A stretch of 64,000 nucleotides of DNA, from the NCBI GenBank assembly GCA_018882835.1, contig VERE01000001.1, positions 1-64,000 on the forward strand. Direction: 5' to 3'. A program made the translations under genes and the position numbers. Positions 32,452 to 42,494 of the stretch are shown piece by piece; within the stretch, counting starts at the first letter, position 1; every line of letters begins with the position of its first letter. A model generated the notes under the pieces. It was not told the DNA's origin, did no database searches, and worked only from the letters and a program-made list of their open reading frames with translations. The stretch is from Limnohabitans sp. (GTDB lineage: Bacteria > Pseudomonadota > Gammaproteobacteria > Burkholderiales > Burkholderiaceae_C).

Positions 32452-33285
32452 TCAACTCAATGCCAGCATCATGGCCAATGGCAAAGTGGGCAATAAGGCA
32501 TCCACGCGGTCCAGAACGCCGCCATGGCCCGGAAGCAAATGACTGCTGTCCTTGACACCGGCGCTGCGCTTGACCAAGGACTCGACCAAGTCGCCCACCA
32601 CGCTCATCACCGTCAGGAACAACAGGCCCAACAAGCCCCCGAACCACCCCAGATGAAGCAAGTGGGTGTAAAGGCTGGGGGCTTCCAGGAACCAGCGCTG
32701 GTCAGCCGCAATCCAGGCCAGCGCCAGCATGAGCACCCCCAACATGCCGCCATACACACCCTCCCAACTCTTGCCAGGACTGATGCCGGGCGCCAGCTTG
32801 CGACGGCCAAACGCGCGACCGGCAAAGTAGGCAGCGACGTCGGCCATCCAGACCAGAAGCAACATGGAGAGCAAGAAATTGCTGCCCATCACCTTGGCTT
32901 GAAACACTGCCAGCCAGGTCAGCCACAGGGCCAGCACACCCGCCACGCACCGCAGGGCGCGTGGAATCAGAGGCCAGCCCGCCACGCCCTGGCGCAACAG
33001 CCAGGCGCCAGCCAGTACCCAGCAGCCACCGGCAATTTGCCAAAGCAACAACGAAGGCTGCCATGGCCAACCCTGAGCCCAGCTCAGGACACACAAAGCC
33101 AGACAAGCCAGGGCCAAGCCCATGGCGGATTTGAAATCAAGCTGGTTGAGGCGACCCCATTCCCAAGCGCCCGCCGCAATGAGCAGCAAGGTCAAGCCTG
33201 CCAAGGGCTCGGGTGTCGCGTGAAACAACGCCGGCAACAGCAACGCCACCAGAATCAGGGCTGTGATGACGCGTTGCCGCAGCAT
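32452..33285 (-). CDS. cdsA: Phosphatidate cytidylyltransferase
   Basis: Makes CDP-diacylglycerol, the precursor of all phospholipids, at the inner membrane. The protein is 277 aa (E. coli 285). About eight hydrophobic helices are visible, with the C-terminal signature SVVGDLVESLVKRSAGVKDSS followed by PGHGGVLDRVD. It begins 14 bases after frr; uppS, normally between them, is absent. dxr follows after one base. Confidence 0.97.
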   Translation of the reverse strand: MLRQRVITALILVALLLPALFHATPEPLAGLTLLLIAAGAWEWGRLNQLDFKSAMGLALACLALCVLSWAQGWPWQPSLLLWQIAGGCWVLAGAWLLRQGVAGWPLIPRALRCVAGVLALWLTWLAVFQAKVMGSNFLLSMLLLVWMADVAAYFAGRAFGRRKLAPGISPGKSWEGVYGGMLGVLMLALAWIAADQRWFLEAPSLYTHLLHLGWFGGLLGLLFLTVMSVVGDLVESLVKRSAGVKDSSHLLPGHGGVLDRVDALLPTLPLAMMLALS

Positions 33286-33299
33286 GCGGGTCTGTCCGT

Positions 33300-33860
33300 T
33301 CAGACGGCCAGAATCTCTTGCTCTTTCGCCGCAATGACCTTGTCGATCTCGGCGATGTGCTTGTCGGTGGCTTTTTGGATATCGGCTTCGGCGCGCTTTT
33401 GGTCGTCTTCGGAGGCCAGCTTGTCCTTCACCAGTTTCTTGACCGCTTCGTTGGCGTCACGGCGCAAGTTGCGAACGGCAATCTTGGCGTTCTCTCCTTC
33501 GTTGCGAACCACTTTGGTGAGCTCCTTGCGGCGCTCTTCGGACATGGGCGGCATGGGCACGCGAATGAGCTCGCCCATGGACGAGGGATTCAGGCCGAGG
33601 TCGCTATCGCGAATGGCTTTTTCGATTTTGGGGCCCATGCCCTTTTCCCAAGGCTGCACGCTGATGGTGCGGGCGTCGAGCAAAGACACATTGGCCACCT
33701 GCCCAATCGGCGTGGGGTTGCCGTAGTAATCGACCATCACGGAATCCAGCAGCGAGGGATTGGCACGACCCGTGCGAATCTTGCTCAAGTGCTGCCCCAA
33801 AGCAGCAATCGACTGGTTCATCTTGTTATCAGTGTTCTTTTTAATGTCAGCAATGCTCAT
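33300..33860 (-). CDS. frr: Ribosome recycling factor
   Basis: Splits the post-termination ribosome together with EF-G. The protein is 186 aa (E. coli 185). It has the three-helix-bundle pattern, with [19 protein letters not shown] at about 31-49 and [15 protein letters not shown] near 130. It is encoded 30 bases after pyrH in the rpsB-tsf-pyrH-frr order. Confidence 0.99.
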   Translation of the reverse strand: MSIADIKKNTDNKMNQSIAALGQHLSKIRTGRANPSLLDSVMVDYYGNPTPIGQVANVSLLDARTISVQPWEKGMGPKIEKAIRDSDLGLNPSSMGELIRVPMPPMSEERRKELTKVVRNEGENAKIAVRNLRRDANEAVKKLVKDKLASEDDQKRAEADIQKATDKHIAEIDKVIAAKEQEILAV

Positions 33861-33890
33861 GTCATTCTCCAGTGTGACGGTATCTAAAGC

Positions 33891-34613
33891 TCAGGCGTAC
33901 ACCAGGGTGCCTTCGTCCTCGCCCATCACCACGCGCTTGAGGGCGCCATTTTTGAAAATCGAAAACACTTTGATCGGCAACTTCTGGTCGCGGCACAGCG
34001 CAAATGCCGTGGCGTCCATGATGCCCAGGTTTTGCCGAATGGCTTCGTCAAAACTGATTTTTTCGTACCGCGTGGCATGCGGGTCTTTCTTGGGGTCGGC
34101 GGTGTAGACGCCATCGACTTTGGTGGCCTTGAGCACCATCTCGGCACCGATTTCCGCGCCGCGCAACGCAGCGGCCGTGTCGGTGGTGAAGAAGGGGTTG
34201 CCCGTGCCCGCAGCAAAGATGACCACTTTGCCTTCTTCGAGGTACTGCAGGGCTTTGGGGCGAACATAAGGCTCGACCACTTGCTCGATGCCAATCGCTG
34301 ACATCACGCGCGCGGTCAGGCCGGCTTTGTTCATGGTGTCGGCCAGGGCCAGGGCGTTCATGACTGTGGCCAGCATGCCCATGTAATCGGCGGTCGCACG
34401 GTCCATGCCGACCGATCCGCCTGCAACGCCACGGAAAATATTGCCACCACCAATCACGACAGCCACTTCAACGCCCAAACGGGTGACCTCGGCCACCTCT
34501 TCGACCATGCGCACAATGGTTGCGCGGTTGATGCCAAAGGCATCGTCGCCCATCAAGGCCTCACCCGACAGCTTGAGCAAAATGCGCTTGTGGGCTGGCT
34601 GGCGATCGGTCAT
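33891..34613 (-). CDS. pyrH: Uridylate kinase
   Basis: Hexameric UMP kinase of pyrimidine synthesis. The protein is 240 aa (E. coli 241). [13 protein letters not shown] at the N-terminus and [11 protein letters not shown] are the amino-acid-kinase phosphate-binding motifs, and [13 protein letters not shown] is the late signature. It shares the pyrimidine pathway with carAB in this window. A terminator separates it from tsf upstream. Confidence 0.99.
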   Translation of the reverse strand: MTDRQPAHKRILLKLSGEALMGDDAFGINRATIVRMVEEVAEVTRLGVEVAVVIGGGNIFRGVAGGSVGMDRATADYMGMLATVMNALALADTMNKAGLTARVMSAIGIEQVVEPYVRPKALQYLEEGKVVIFAAGTGNPFFTTDTAAALRGAEIGAEMVLKATKVDGVYTADPKKDPHATRYEKISFDEAIRQNLGIMDATAFALCRDQKLPIKVFSIFKNGALKRVVMGEDEGTLVYA

Positions 34614-34672
34614 GGCTGGGGCTCCTTGTGATTCAGTGAAGTGTAGCGTTTTAGAGGGCTTCAGATAAGAAA

Positions 34673-34692
34673 AAGGGGACCGAAGTCCCCTT
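34673..34692 (-). terminator. Terminator between tsf and pyrH
   Basis: On the minus strand AAGGGGAC pairs with GTCCCCTT around a TTCG tetraloop, followed by TTTCTTA. It lies 8 bases after the tsf stop. The stable tetraloop suggests real termination, with pyrH-frr partly expressed by read-through or from its own promoter. Confidence 0.85.
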
Positions 34693-34699
34693 GTGTGGC

Positions 34700-35593
34700 T
34701 CAGGCCGTTTGCCGTGCTGCGGCAACCTGGGCGGCCACCTCGGCGGCAAAGTCATCGACCTTCTTCTCGATGCCCTCGCCCACCACGTAAAGCGTGAACG
34801 CCTTGACGTTGGTGCCAGCGGCCTTGAGCATCTGCTCAACGGTCTGCTTGTCGTTCTTGACAAAAGGCTGGTTGAACAGCGATACCTCTTTGAGGTACTT
34901 CTGCACCGAGCCTTCGATCATCTTGGCAGCGATGTCTGCGGGCTTGCCCGATTCGGCCGCTTTGGCGGTGGCCACAGAGCGCTCTTTCTCGATCAATTCG
35001 GCAGGCACATCGGCACTGGTCAGGGCCACGGGTTTCATGGCGGCAACGTGCATGGCAACATCGCGGGCAGCAGCCTCCTGGCCGTCAAACTCCACCACCA
35101 CGCCGATGCGGGTGCCGTGCAAGTAGGAGGTCAGGTGGTTGGCGCCGCTGAAATATTTGAAGCGGCGGAAGCTCATGTTTTCGCCAATTTTGCCAATCAG
35201 GCCTTTGCGAACGTCTTCCAGCGTGGGGCCAAAGCTGTCCTGGCTGTAAGACAGGGCGCCCAGGGCTTCGATGCTGGCAGGGTTGTGCTTGGCCACCAGT
35301 TCGGCAGCGGCACGGGCCATGGCCAGGAAGCTGTCGTTCTTGGTCACAAAGTCGGTTTCGCAGTTGACTTCGATCAGGGCGCCGGTGGTGCCGTTGATGA
35401 AGCTGGCGACCACGCCTTCAGCGGTCACGCGCGCAGCGGCTTTGCCAGCCTTGCTGCCGAGCTTGACGCGCAGCAGCTCTTCGGCCTTGGCCATGTCGCC
35501 ATCGGACTCGGTCAGGGCTTTCTTGCACTCCATCATGGGGGCATCGGTCTTGGCGCGCAGTTCGGCGACCATGCTAGCGGTAATTGCAGCCAT
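34700..35593 (-). CDS. tsf: Elongation factor Ts
   Basis: Guanine-nucleotide exchange factor for EF-Tu. The protein is 297 aa (E. coli 283). [27 protein letters not shown] is the classic N-terminal domain and the TDFV motif occurs in [11 protein letters not shown] near 80. The C-terminal coiled-coil and dimerization regions are complete. Terminators flank it on both sides. Confidence 0.99.
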   Translation of the reverse strand: MAAITASMVAELRAKTDAPMMECKKALTESDGDMAKAEELLRVKLGSKAGKAAARVTAEGVVASFINGTTGALIEVNCETDFVTKNDSFLAMARAAAELVAKHNPASIEALGALSYSQDSFGPTLEDVRKGLIGKIGENMSFRRFKYFSGANHLTSYLHGTRIGVVVEFDGQEAAARDVAMHVAAMKPVALTSADVPAELIEKERSVATAKAAESGKPADIAAKMIEGSVQKYLKEVSLFNQPFVKNDKQTVEQMLKAAGTNVKAFTLYVVGEGIEKKVDDFAAEVAAQVAAARQTA

Positions 35594-35656
35594 TTGTATT
35601 CTCCGTAATCAGTTCAATCGGGTTGTGTTCAGCAAGATTCGGTTTCAGTCGCGAAA

Positions 35657-35677
35657 AAGGGGCTTCACAAGCCCCTT
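35657..35677 (-). terminator. Terminator between rpsB and tsf
   Basis: On the minus strand AAGGGGCTT pairs with AAGCCCCTT around GTG, followed by TTTCGC. It lies 22 bases after rpsB. The short T run suggests partial termination, as is known for the rpsB-tsf pair in other bacteria. Confidence 0.8.
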
Positions 35678-35699
35678 GGACGCTGACGCGACGCGGGAA

Positions 35700-36452
35700 T
35701 CAGGCGGCAGCGCCGTCTTCCACTTCAACGAACTCGTCGTTGCCTTCGGCCACGGCCTTGACCACGTCGTTGACCGCATTGGCACGGCCTTCGAGGATAG
35801 CGTCGGCAATGCCACGGGCGTAGAGGGTGACAGCCTTGGAGGAGTCATCGTTGCCGGGAATGACATAGTCGATGCCTTCGGGCGAGTGGTTGGAGTCGAC
35901 AACGCCGATCAGGGGAATACCCAGCTTCTTGGCTTCCGCCACGGCAATCTTGTGGTAACCCACGTCGATCACGAAGATCGCGTCGGGCAGAGTGGCCATG
36001 TCCTGGATGCCGCCAATGTCTTTTTCCAGCTTTTCGATTTCACGGGTGAACATCAGCTGTTCTTTTTTGGACAGGCTGTCCAAGCCCGCTTCTTGCTGGG
36101 CCTTCATGTCCTTCAAGCGCTTGATCGAGGTCTTGACGGTTTTGAAATTGGTCAGCATGCCGCCGAGCCAGCGCTGCTCGACGAAGGGCACGCCGGCACG
36201 ACGGGCTTCAGCGGCCACGATGTCGCGCGCCTGGCGCTTGGTGCCCACCATCAGGATGGTGCCGCGGTTGGCCGACAACTGCTTGGCAAACTTCACTGCT
36301 TCCAAATACATGGGCAGTGTTTTTTCCAGGTTGATGATGTGAATTTTGTTGCGATGGCCGAAGATGAACGGGGACATCTTGGGGTTCCAGAAGCGGGTTT
36401 GGTGGCCAAAGTGCACACCGGCTTCCAGCATTTCGCGCATGGTCGTGGACAT
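35700..36452 (-). CDS. rpsB: 30S ribosomal protein S2
   Basis: The protein is 250 aa (E. coli 241). It starts [26 protein letters not shown], and the signatures [10 protein letters not shown] and [21 protein letters not shown] are present. GGAG lies 7 bases before the ATG. The leader upstream carries a small GC-rich hairpin at 36494-36509. The gene heads the long superoperon and is divergent from dadA. Confidence 0.99.
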   Translation of the reverse strand: MSTTMREMLEAGVHFGHQTRFWNPKMSPFIFGHRNKIHIINLEKTLPMYLEAVKFAKQLSANRGTILMVGTKRQARDIVAAEARRAGVPFVEQRWLGGMLTNFKTVKTSIKRLKDMKAQQEAGLDSLSKKEQLMFTREIEKLEKDIGGIQDMATLPDAIFVIDVGYHKIAVAEAKKLGIPLIGVVDSNHSPEGIDYVIPGNDDSSKAVTLYARGIADAILEGRANAVNDVVKAVAEGNDEFVEVEDGAAA

Positions 36453-36493
36453 AAAGTACTCCGAAGGTTGGGTCTAAAATCCAGTTCGAGATC

Positions 36494-36509
36494 GGCATGC
36501 GGGCATGCC
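36494..36509. repeat. Small inverted repeat in the rpsB leader
   Basis: GGCATGC and GCATGCC form a 7-bp perfect inverted repeat around GG, 42 bases upstream of the rpsB ATG. It could be part of an S2 autoregulatory leader structure or an operator for dadA, which starts divergently. Both are guesses from position. Confidence 0.35.
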
Positions 36510-36612
36510 AACACCTTGAGGGAACTGGTTTGCGATTGAATTGCAGGATTTTTCCGCAAAACCCAAAGATTCTAACACACCCTATCAGACCCCAGAGCAC
36601 ACCCCTGCCACC

Positions 36613-37860
36613 ATGAAAATTGCCGTCATTGGCGCCGGCATCATCGGCGTCACCACCGCCTACGAATTGGCCCGCCGTGGTCACGATGTGGAAGTGTTTG
36701 AGCGCCATGGTGCCGTGGCCGAAGGCGCCAGCTTTGCCAATGCAGGCGTTCTGGCGCCGGGCTATGTGACGCCATGGGCGGCCCAAGGTATGCCTGGCAA
36801 GGTGTTGCGTTACTTGTTCCAACAGCACGCCCCCGTTCGGCTGGGTCGTCCCGGCTGGCGCGACCTGGCTTGGATGCGCCGCTGGCTCAAGGCCTGCGAC
36901 CCAACGCAATACAAGGTCAACCGGGAGCGCATGCAAAGGCTGGCGTTCTACAGCCGTGCCTGCCTGCATGAGCTGACGCACCAACTGCAAATGGATTACG
37001 ACCGCCGAAGTGGCTACACCGTGTTGTTGCGTTCGGCCCAGGACGAAACACTGGTGCAAGCATCGCTGGATTTTTTGCGTGAGGCGGGTGTCCCCTTTCA
37101 ACGCCTGGACCGCCATGGCGTGCTGGCCCTTGAACCCGCCTTGAATGTCGACACCGAACTGCACGCAGGCATTCATTTACCCGACGATGAAGTGGCCAAC
37201 TGCCGCCAATTTGCGGTGCAACTGCGTCAGCACGCCGAAGCCCTGGGTGTGCGCTTTCATTTCAAGAAAAGCCTTTCCCCGTTGCGGCCCGCAGCCCCCA
37301 CCACATTGGACGGCCGACACGGCGCGGCCACCTTTGAGGCCGTGGTGATGTGCGCGGGTGTTCAAAGTGCAGACTTGCTGCGGCCCCTGGGCTTGCGAAT
37401 TCCTTTGACCGCGGTGTATGGCTACTCCCTGACCGCGCCGGTGCGCGAGGACATGGATGCTCCGCGCAGTGCCCTCATGGACGAACGCTACAAGGTTGCG
37501 ATTTCGCGCCTGGGCAACCGCGTGCGAGTGGCGGGCTCGGCTGAAATTGGCGGCGACCCTTTGCGGCTGCGCGATGCCTCGGTGCAAACCCTCTACAAAG
37601 TTTTGAACGACTGGTTTCCGGGCGGCGCACAATTGAGCCAAGGCGTCCAAATCTGGAAAGGCGCTCGGCCCATGCTGCCCGATGGGCCGCCTTTGCTGGG
37701 GGCCAGCGGTGTGCCAGGCATCTGGCTCAACCTGGGGCACGGCTCCAGCGGCTGGGCCCTCAGTTGCGGCAGCGCCCGCGCGGTGGCAGACCTGATCTCA
37801 GGCCACGACCCTGGCCTGGACCTGAATGGCTACCAACTGTCGGAACGCTTTCCATCATGA
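36613..37860 (+). CDS. dadA: D-amino acid dehydrogenase small subunit (DadA-like)
   Basis: FAD-dependent membrane-associated oxidase of D-amino acids, feeding electrons to the respiratory chain. The protein is 415 aa (E. coli 432). The FAD-binding motif VIGAGIIGVTTAYELARRG is at residues 5-23 and the C-terminal FAD contact is NLGHGSSGWALSCGSA. I chose the ATG at 36613; the 24 extra track residues lack homology. It overlaps nnr by ATGA. D-alanine is the usual substrate, but other D-amino acids are possible. Confidence 0.9.
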   Translation: MKIAVIGAGIIGVTTAYELARRGHDVEVFERHGAVAEGASFANAGVLAPGYVTPWAAQGMPGKVLRYLFQQHAPVRLGRPGWRDLAWMRRWLKACDPTQYKVNRERMQRLAFYSRACLHELTHQLQMDYDRRSGYTVLLRSAQDETLVQASLDFLREAGVPFQRLDRHGVLALEPALNVDTELHAGIHLPDDEVANCRQFAVQLRQHAEALGVRFHFKKSLSPLRPAAPTTLDGRHGAATFEAVVMCAGVQSADLLRPLGLRIPLTAVYGYSLTAPVREDMDAPRSALMDERYKVAISRLGNRVRVAGSAEIGGDPLRLRDASVQTLYKVLNDWFPGGAQLSQGVQIWKGARPMLPDGPPLLGASGVPGIWLNLGHGSSGWALSCGSARAVADLISGHDPGLDLNGYQLSERFPS

Positions 37861-39299
37861 ACCTGCAACGCATCTCTGCCCGCGCCGCCTGGCCCCTGCA
37901 TTCTGTGGCAAGCACACGCCAGCTGGAAACCCAGGCCTTGTCCCAGGTTGCGCCCCACAGCCTGATGCAGCGGGCTGCCGAGTCCGTGGCGCGCCTGGCC
38001 TTGGCCTTGGCGCCACACGCGCAAGACATTTGGATCGCATGTGGCCCCGGCAACAACGGTGGCGACGGCCTGCTGGCGGCGCAATGGCTGCAGCAAGCCG
38101 GCAAACGTGTGCATGTCACCCGATGGGCAGATGGCAAGGCGCCGCCAGCAGACACGCAATGGGCCTTGCAAAGCGTGCTGCAAGCGGGCCTGGCGATCAC
38201 CACCGACATCCCGAAAACCTGGGATCTGGCCATCGATGCGCTGCTGGGCTTGGGAGCGCGCACCGCCCCGTCAGGCCGAATGGGCGATGCGCTGGCTGCA
38301 CTGTGTGCAAGCCCAGCCCCCGTGCTGTGCGTGGATGTCCCCACAGGCCTGGATGCCGACACAGGTGTCTGGCACGGTCCGGCCCTTCACCCCGGACAAA
38401 TCCGCCATACGCTGAGCCTACTGACGCTCAAGCCCGGCTTGTTCACACGCGCCGGGCGCGACTGCGCCGGCACGGTTTGGCAGGACACCCTGGGCCTCGC
38501 CGTTTCTGAACAAGACGCTTGTGCCTGGCTGCAGGGGCCCAGCCCCTTGCCAAAGCGCTGGCATGACGCCCATAAAGGCCACTTTGGGGATGTGGCCGTA
38601 CTAGGCGGTGATGTCGGGATGTCAGGTGCAGCCTTGCTCGCTGGAACCGCTGCACTGCATGATGGCGCAGGGCGCGTGATGGTGCACTTGTTGGCAAAGG
38701 CCGAAGGCCTCGCCTCACCCGCAGCCTTGATGCTGCGGCCTGCGGACGCCTTGTCAATGGACGACAAAGCCACGCTGGTGGCGGGTTGCGGCGGGGGCGA
38801 AGCCATTCGCGCCCATTTGCCGCGTCTGCTTTCCAGAGCAGTCCGACTGGTGCTCGACGCTGATGCCCTGAATGCCATCGCACAAGACCAGGGCTTGCTG
38901 CATTTGCTGCAACAACGAGGGCAACGCCAACTGGAAACCGTCCTGACGCCCCACCCACTGGAGGCCGCACGCTTATTGGGGATGGACACAAGCGAGGTTC
39001 AAGCTGACCGGCTCACAAGCGCGCAGGCGCTGGCCAGGCTGACCCACAGCTGCGTGGTGCTCAAAGGGGCTGGCTCGGTGATCGCGCGCGCGCAGGGCCT
39101 GCCGCATGTCAACCCCACGGGCAATGCCCGGCTTTCCACTGCGGGCAGCGGCGATGTGTTGGCAGGCATGATTGGCGCACGCATGGCGCAAGGCCAGACC
39201 GCCTGGGAAGCTGCCTGCGGCGCAGTGTACGCTCACGGCCAACGCGCTGAAAAAGGCCCGCAAGACAGCGTGTTGACCGCTGACATGCTGGCCTGCTGA
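37857..39299 (+). CDS. nnr: Bifunctional NAD(P)H-hydrate epimerase / ADP-dependent dehydratase
   Basis: Repairs hydrated NADH and NADPH. The protein is 480 aa (E. coli YjeF 515). The N-terminal YjeF_N epimerase domain has IACGPGNNGGDGLLAA near 60. The C-terminal ribokinase-like dehydratase domain has TVLTPHPLEAARLLG and the active-site loop AGSGDVLAGMIGA. Start at 37857 overlaps the dadA stop, so the two are translationally coupled. It is convergent with the SDR gene, whose stop lies 4 bases away. Confidence 0.95.
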   Translation: MNLQRISARAAWPLHSVASTRQLETQALSQVAPHSLMQRAAESVARLALALAPHAQDIWIACGPGNNGGDGLLAAQWLQQAGKRVHVTRWADGKAPPADTQWALQSVLQAGLAITTDIPKTWDLAIDALLGLGARTAPSGRMGDALAALCASPAPVLCVDVPTGLDADTGVWHGPALHPGQIRHTLSLLTLKPGLFTRAGRDCAGTVWQDTLGLAVSEQDACAWLQGPSPLPKRWHDAHKGHFGDVAVLGGDVGMSGAALLAGTAALHDGAGRVMVHLLAKAEGLASPAALMLRPADALSMDDKATLVAGCGGGEAIRAHLPRLLSRAVRLVLDADALNAIAQDQGLLHLLQQRGQRQLETVLTPHPLEAARLLGMDTSEVQADRLTSAQALARLTHSCVVLKGAGSVIARAQGLPHVNPTGNARLSTAGSGDVLAGMIGARMAQGQTAWEAACGAVYAHGQRAEKGPQDSVLTADMLAC

Positions 39300-39303
39300 G
39301 AGA

Positions 39304-40056
39304 TCAACCGCGGCCGGCAAACGGCATCTTGGTGGCCATGACGGTGTGGAACATCACATTGGCCTCCAGGGGCAGACTGGCCATGTAGAGCACCGACTGG
39401 CCGACGATGTTCACGTCCATCAAGGGCTCCACAGCCACTTCACCATGGGCTTGCATGACGCCCTTGGCCATGCGCATGGCCATGGGGGTGGCGGCGTTGC
39501 CAATGTCGATTTGTCCCACGGCGATGTCGTATTTGCGGCCATCGAGCGAGGCGGTCTTGGTCAGGCCCGACACCGCATGTTTGGTAGACGTATAGGCAAT
39601 CGAGTTGGGGCGCGGCGTGGTGGCCGAGATCGAGCCGTTGTTGATGATGCGACCGCCACGGGGCGATTGGCTCTTCATCACGCGGAAGGCTTGCTGAATG
39701 CAATAGAACATGCCGTTCAAATTGGTGTCCACCACGTTTTTCCAGATCTCGATGTCCAGGTCCTCCAGGGGCACGGCAGGAGCGCTGACGCCGGCGTTGT
39801 TGAAGAGCACATCGACACGGCCATAGGTAGCCACTGCCTGGTCAAACAAAGCCTTGACAGACGCGGGGTCGACCACATTGGTTGGCACGGCCAAGCCCGT
39901 CACGCCGGCGCCGGCTTCGGACAGCGTTTCATTCAATGCATCGGCGCGGCGACCGGCCAGCACCACGCGGTAACCGGCTTTCAACAAGGTCAGGGCTGCG
40001 GCTTTGCCAACCCCCGAACCTGCACCAGTGACGATGGCAACTTTGGAATCACTCAT
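39304..40056 (-). CDS. SDR-family oxidoreductase, substrate unknown
   Basis: Short-chain dehydrogenase of 250 aa. The cofactor motif [11 protein letters not shown] is at 10-20, NNAG near 91, and the catalytic Ser-Tyr-Lys set includes YTSTK near 158. ATP or NADP preference is not clear; Arg-Arg after strand 2 (LAGRRAD) favours NADP. Substrate is unknown. It lies 16 bases after rnr on the same strand, so it may be cotranscribed. Confidence 0.85.
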   Translation of the reverse strand: MSDSKVAIVTGAGSGVGKAAALTLLKAGYRVVLAGRRADALNETLSEAGAGVTGLAVPTNVVDPASVKALFDQAVATYGRVDVLFNNAGVSAPAVPLEDLDIEIWKNVVDTNLNGMFYCIQQAFRVMKSQSPRGGRIINNGSISATTPRPNSIAYTSTKHAVSGLTKTASLDGRKYDIAVGQIDIGNAATPMAMRMAKGVMQAHGEVAVEPLMDVNIVGQSVLYMASLPLEANVMFHTVMATKMPFAGRG

Positions 40057-40072
40057 GAAAAATCCTTGTGAA

Positions 40073-42331
40073 TTAACGGCGCGACTTGCGCCCTTTTTTG
40101 AACGACACAGCTTTTTTGACAGCTGCTTTCAGGGATTGCAGGGGTGATTTTGGCGCAGACGCTGCTGCCGCTTTGTCACCTTTGTCACCGCCCTTTTTGT
40201 CACGGCGACGTGCACCGGGCACATCACGCTCTGCAGGTTCGCGCAGACCGCGCTCGCGCGGCGCCTTGAGGGGGCGCTCCTCGCCCTCTCGCACCAGACG
40301 AAAGTCGATCTTGCGACCATCGAGGTCGACCCGACTGACCTGCACCTGAACCCGCGTGCCGATGGCATAGCGAATCCCGGTGCGCTCGCCGCGCAACTCT
40401 TGGCGCGCCTCATCGAAGCGGAAATACTCCCCGCCCAATTCGGTGATGTGCACCAAGCCCTCGACATACAGCGCGTCAAGCGTGACAAACACACCAAATC
40501 CGGTGGCCGCAGTGACCACCCCGCTGTATTCCTCGCCCAGGTGCTCGCGCATGTATTTGCACTTGAGCCAGGCCTCCACATCGCGGCTGGCCTCATCGGC
40601 CCGCCGCTCGTTGGCGCTGCAGTGCAGGCCCGCCGCCTCCCAAGCGGTTTGGTCGGGATGGCTGCTGCGCGCTTTGACCATCGCGTTTTCCGGCGGCTTG
40701 ACGCGCGACGCCAGCCGCCGCGACAAGCGCGCATGCGCTTCACCAGGGGTGGGCAAGTTGGGCAGTTGGTAGCGTTTCTTGGCCAGAATGGCCTTGATGA
40801 CGCGGTGCACCAGCAAATCGGGGTAGCGCCGAATGGGGCTGGTGAAGTGGGTATAAGCCTCGAATGCCAGGCCAAAGTGGCCGCTGTTGATGGGCGTGTA
40901 GATCGCCTGCTGCATGGAGCGAAGCAACATGCTGTGGATCTGTTGTGCGTCTGGCCGGTCTTTGGTGGCGTTCGCGATGGCCTGAAATTCTGCGGGCTTG
41001 GGCTCATCGCTGATGCTCATGCCAATGCCTGTGGATTTCAGGTAGTTGCGCAGCAATTCTTTTTTCTCGGGCGTGGGGCCCTCGTGCACACGGAACAGGC
41101 CGGGGTGCTTGCTTTGCAAAATGAAGTCGGCACTGCAAGCATTGGCGGCCAACATGGCCTCTTCAATCAAACGGTGCGCATCGTTGCGGGTGCGCGGCAC
41201 GATTTTTTCAATCCTGCCGTTGTCGTCACAGACGATCTGGGTCTCGGTGGTTTCAAAGTCCACCGCACCGCGACGTTGGCGAGCCTGCAACAGGGCGCGG
41301 TAAACATCGTGAAGGTCCATCAGATGCGGCACCAGTTCGGCGCGTGCCTGGGCTTGCGGCCCGCGGGTGTTGCCCAGAATGGCCGCCACCTCGGTGTAGG
41401 TGAAACGCGCCTGACTGTGCATCACCGCCGGATAAAACTGGTAAGCGTGAATCTCGCCATCGGCCGTGACCAGCATGTCGCAGACCATGCACAAACGCTC
41501 GACGTGGGGGTTCAGCGAACACAGACCATTGGAGAGCTTCTCGGGCAACATCGGGATGACGCGGCGCGGAAAGTAAACGCTGGTGGCGCGATCGTAGGCG
41601 TCGATGTCAATCGCGCTGCCGGTCTCGACATAGTGGCTCACGTCCGCAATGGCCACCAGCAAACGCCAACCCTTGCGGCGTCCGACACGTGCCGGTTCGC
41701 AGTACACCGCATCGTCAAAGTCGCGGGCGTCTTCGCCGTCGATGGTCACCAGTGGCACATCGGTCAGGTCAATGCGCTCTCGCTTGTCTTGCGCCCGCAC
41801 CTTGTCAGGCAAACCGCGCGCCAATGCCAGACAGGCCTGTGAAAATTCGTGCGGCACGCCGTATTTGCGTACGGCGATGTCGATTTCCATGCCGGGGTCG
41901 TCCATCTCGCCCAGCACTTCCTTGATGCGTCCCACAGGTTGGCCAAACAGACTGGGCGGTTCGGTCAACTCGACCACCACCACCTGCCCCACTTTGGCCA
42001 AACCGGTGGCGCTCTTGGGAATCAGCACGTCCTGGCCATAGCGCTTGTCTTCCGGTGCCACCAGCCACACGCCGCTTTCTTGCAACAAGCGGCCGATGAT
42101 AGGTTGCGCAGGCCGTTCAATGATTTCAACCACACGTCCTTCGGGACGGCCGCGCCCATCGAAGCGCACCACCCGGGCTTTGACCCGGTCTTTGTGCAGG
42201 ACGGCGCGCATTTCATTGGGTGGCAGGTAAATGTCTGCCGCCCCATCGTCGCGTTGGACAAAGCCGTGGCCATCGCGATGGCCTTGAACGGTTCCTTCAA
42301 ATTCTTCCAGCAGGCTGCTGGATGCACTCAT
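40073..42331 (-). CDS. rnr: Ribonuclease R
   Basis: Processive 3'-5' exoribonuclease that degrades structured RNA and helps mature tmRNA and rRNA. The protein is 752 aa (E. coli 813). N-terminal cold-shock domains begin with [13 protein letters not shown]. The RNB catalytic domain has [15 protein letters not shown] near 220, and an S1 domain near 620 begins [15 protein letters not shown] Lys/Arg-rich tail ends KKGRKSRR. The ATG at 42331 replaces the track start, which reaches toward the tRNA-Leu promoter. Confidence 0.97.
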   Translation of the reverse strand: MSASSSLLEEFEGTVQGHRDGHGFVQRDDGAADIYLPPNEMRAVLHKDRVKARVVRFDGRGRPEGRVVEIIERPAQPIIGRLLQESGVWLVAPEDKRYGQDVLIPKSATGLAKVGQVVVVELTEPPSLFGQPVGRIKEVLGEMDDPGMEIDIAVRKYGVPHEFSQACLALARGLPDKVRAQDKRERIDLTDVPLVTIDGEDARDFDDAVYCEPARVGRRKGWRLLVAIADVSHYVETGSAIDIDAYDRATSVYFPRRVIPMLPEKLSNGLCSLNPHVERLCMVCDMLVTADGEIHAYQFYPAVMHSQARFTYTEVAAILGNTRGPQAQARAELVPHLMDLHDVYRALLQARQRRGAVDFETTETQIVCDDNGRIEKIVPRTRNDAHRLIEEAMLAANACSADFILQSKHPGLFRVHEGPTPEKKELLRNYLKSTGIGMSISDEPKPAEFQAIANATKDRPDAQQIHSMLLRSMQQAIYTPINSGHFGLAFEAYTHFTSPIRRYPDLLVHRVIKAILAKKRYQLPNLPTPGEAHARLSRRLASRVKPPENAMVKARSSHPDQTAWEAAGLHCSANERRADEASRDVEAWLKCKYMREHLGEEYSGVVTAATGFGVFVTLDALYVEGLVHITELGGEYFRFDEARQELRGERTGIRYAIGTRVQVQVSRVDLDGRKIDFRLVREGEERPLKAPRERGLREPAERDVPGARRRDKKGGDKGDKAAAASAPKSPLQSLKAAVKKAVSFKKGRKSRR

Positions 42332-42339
42332 TTTTTTGA

Positions 42340-42345
42340 TACAAT
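42340..42345 (+). promoter_or_regulatory. -10 element of tRNA-Leu promoter
   Basis: TACAAT lies 18 bases upstream of the first tRNA base. It is close to the start codon of the divergent rnr gene. No strong -35 is apparent. Confidence 0.5.
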
Positions 42346-42363
42346 GCCTTTCTTTCCTGAAAT

Positions 42364-42448
<85 letters not shown>

Positions 42449-42460
42449 ATCTTAACGAAA

Positions 42461-42487
42461 GCCACTGACCCTTCAGTGGCTTTTTTT
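42461..42487 (+). terminator. Terminator after tRNA-Leu
   Basis: GCCACTGA pairs with TCAGTGGC around CCCT, followed by seven T. It lies 12 bases after the tRNA and 8 bases before the rimO stop on the other strand. Confidence 0.9.
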
Positions 42488-42494
42488 ATGTTTT

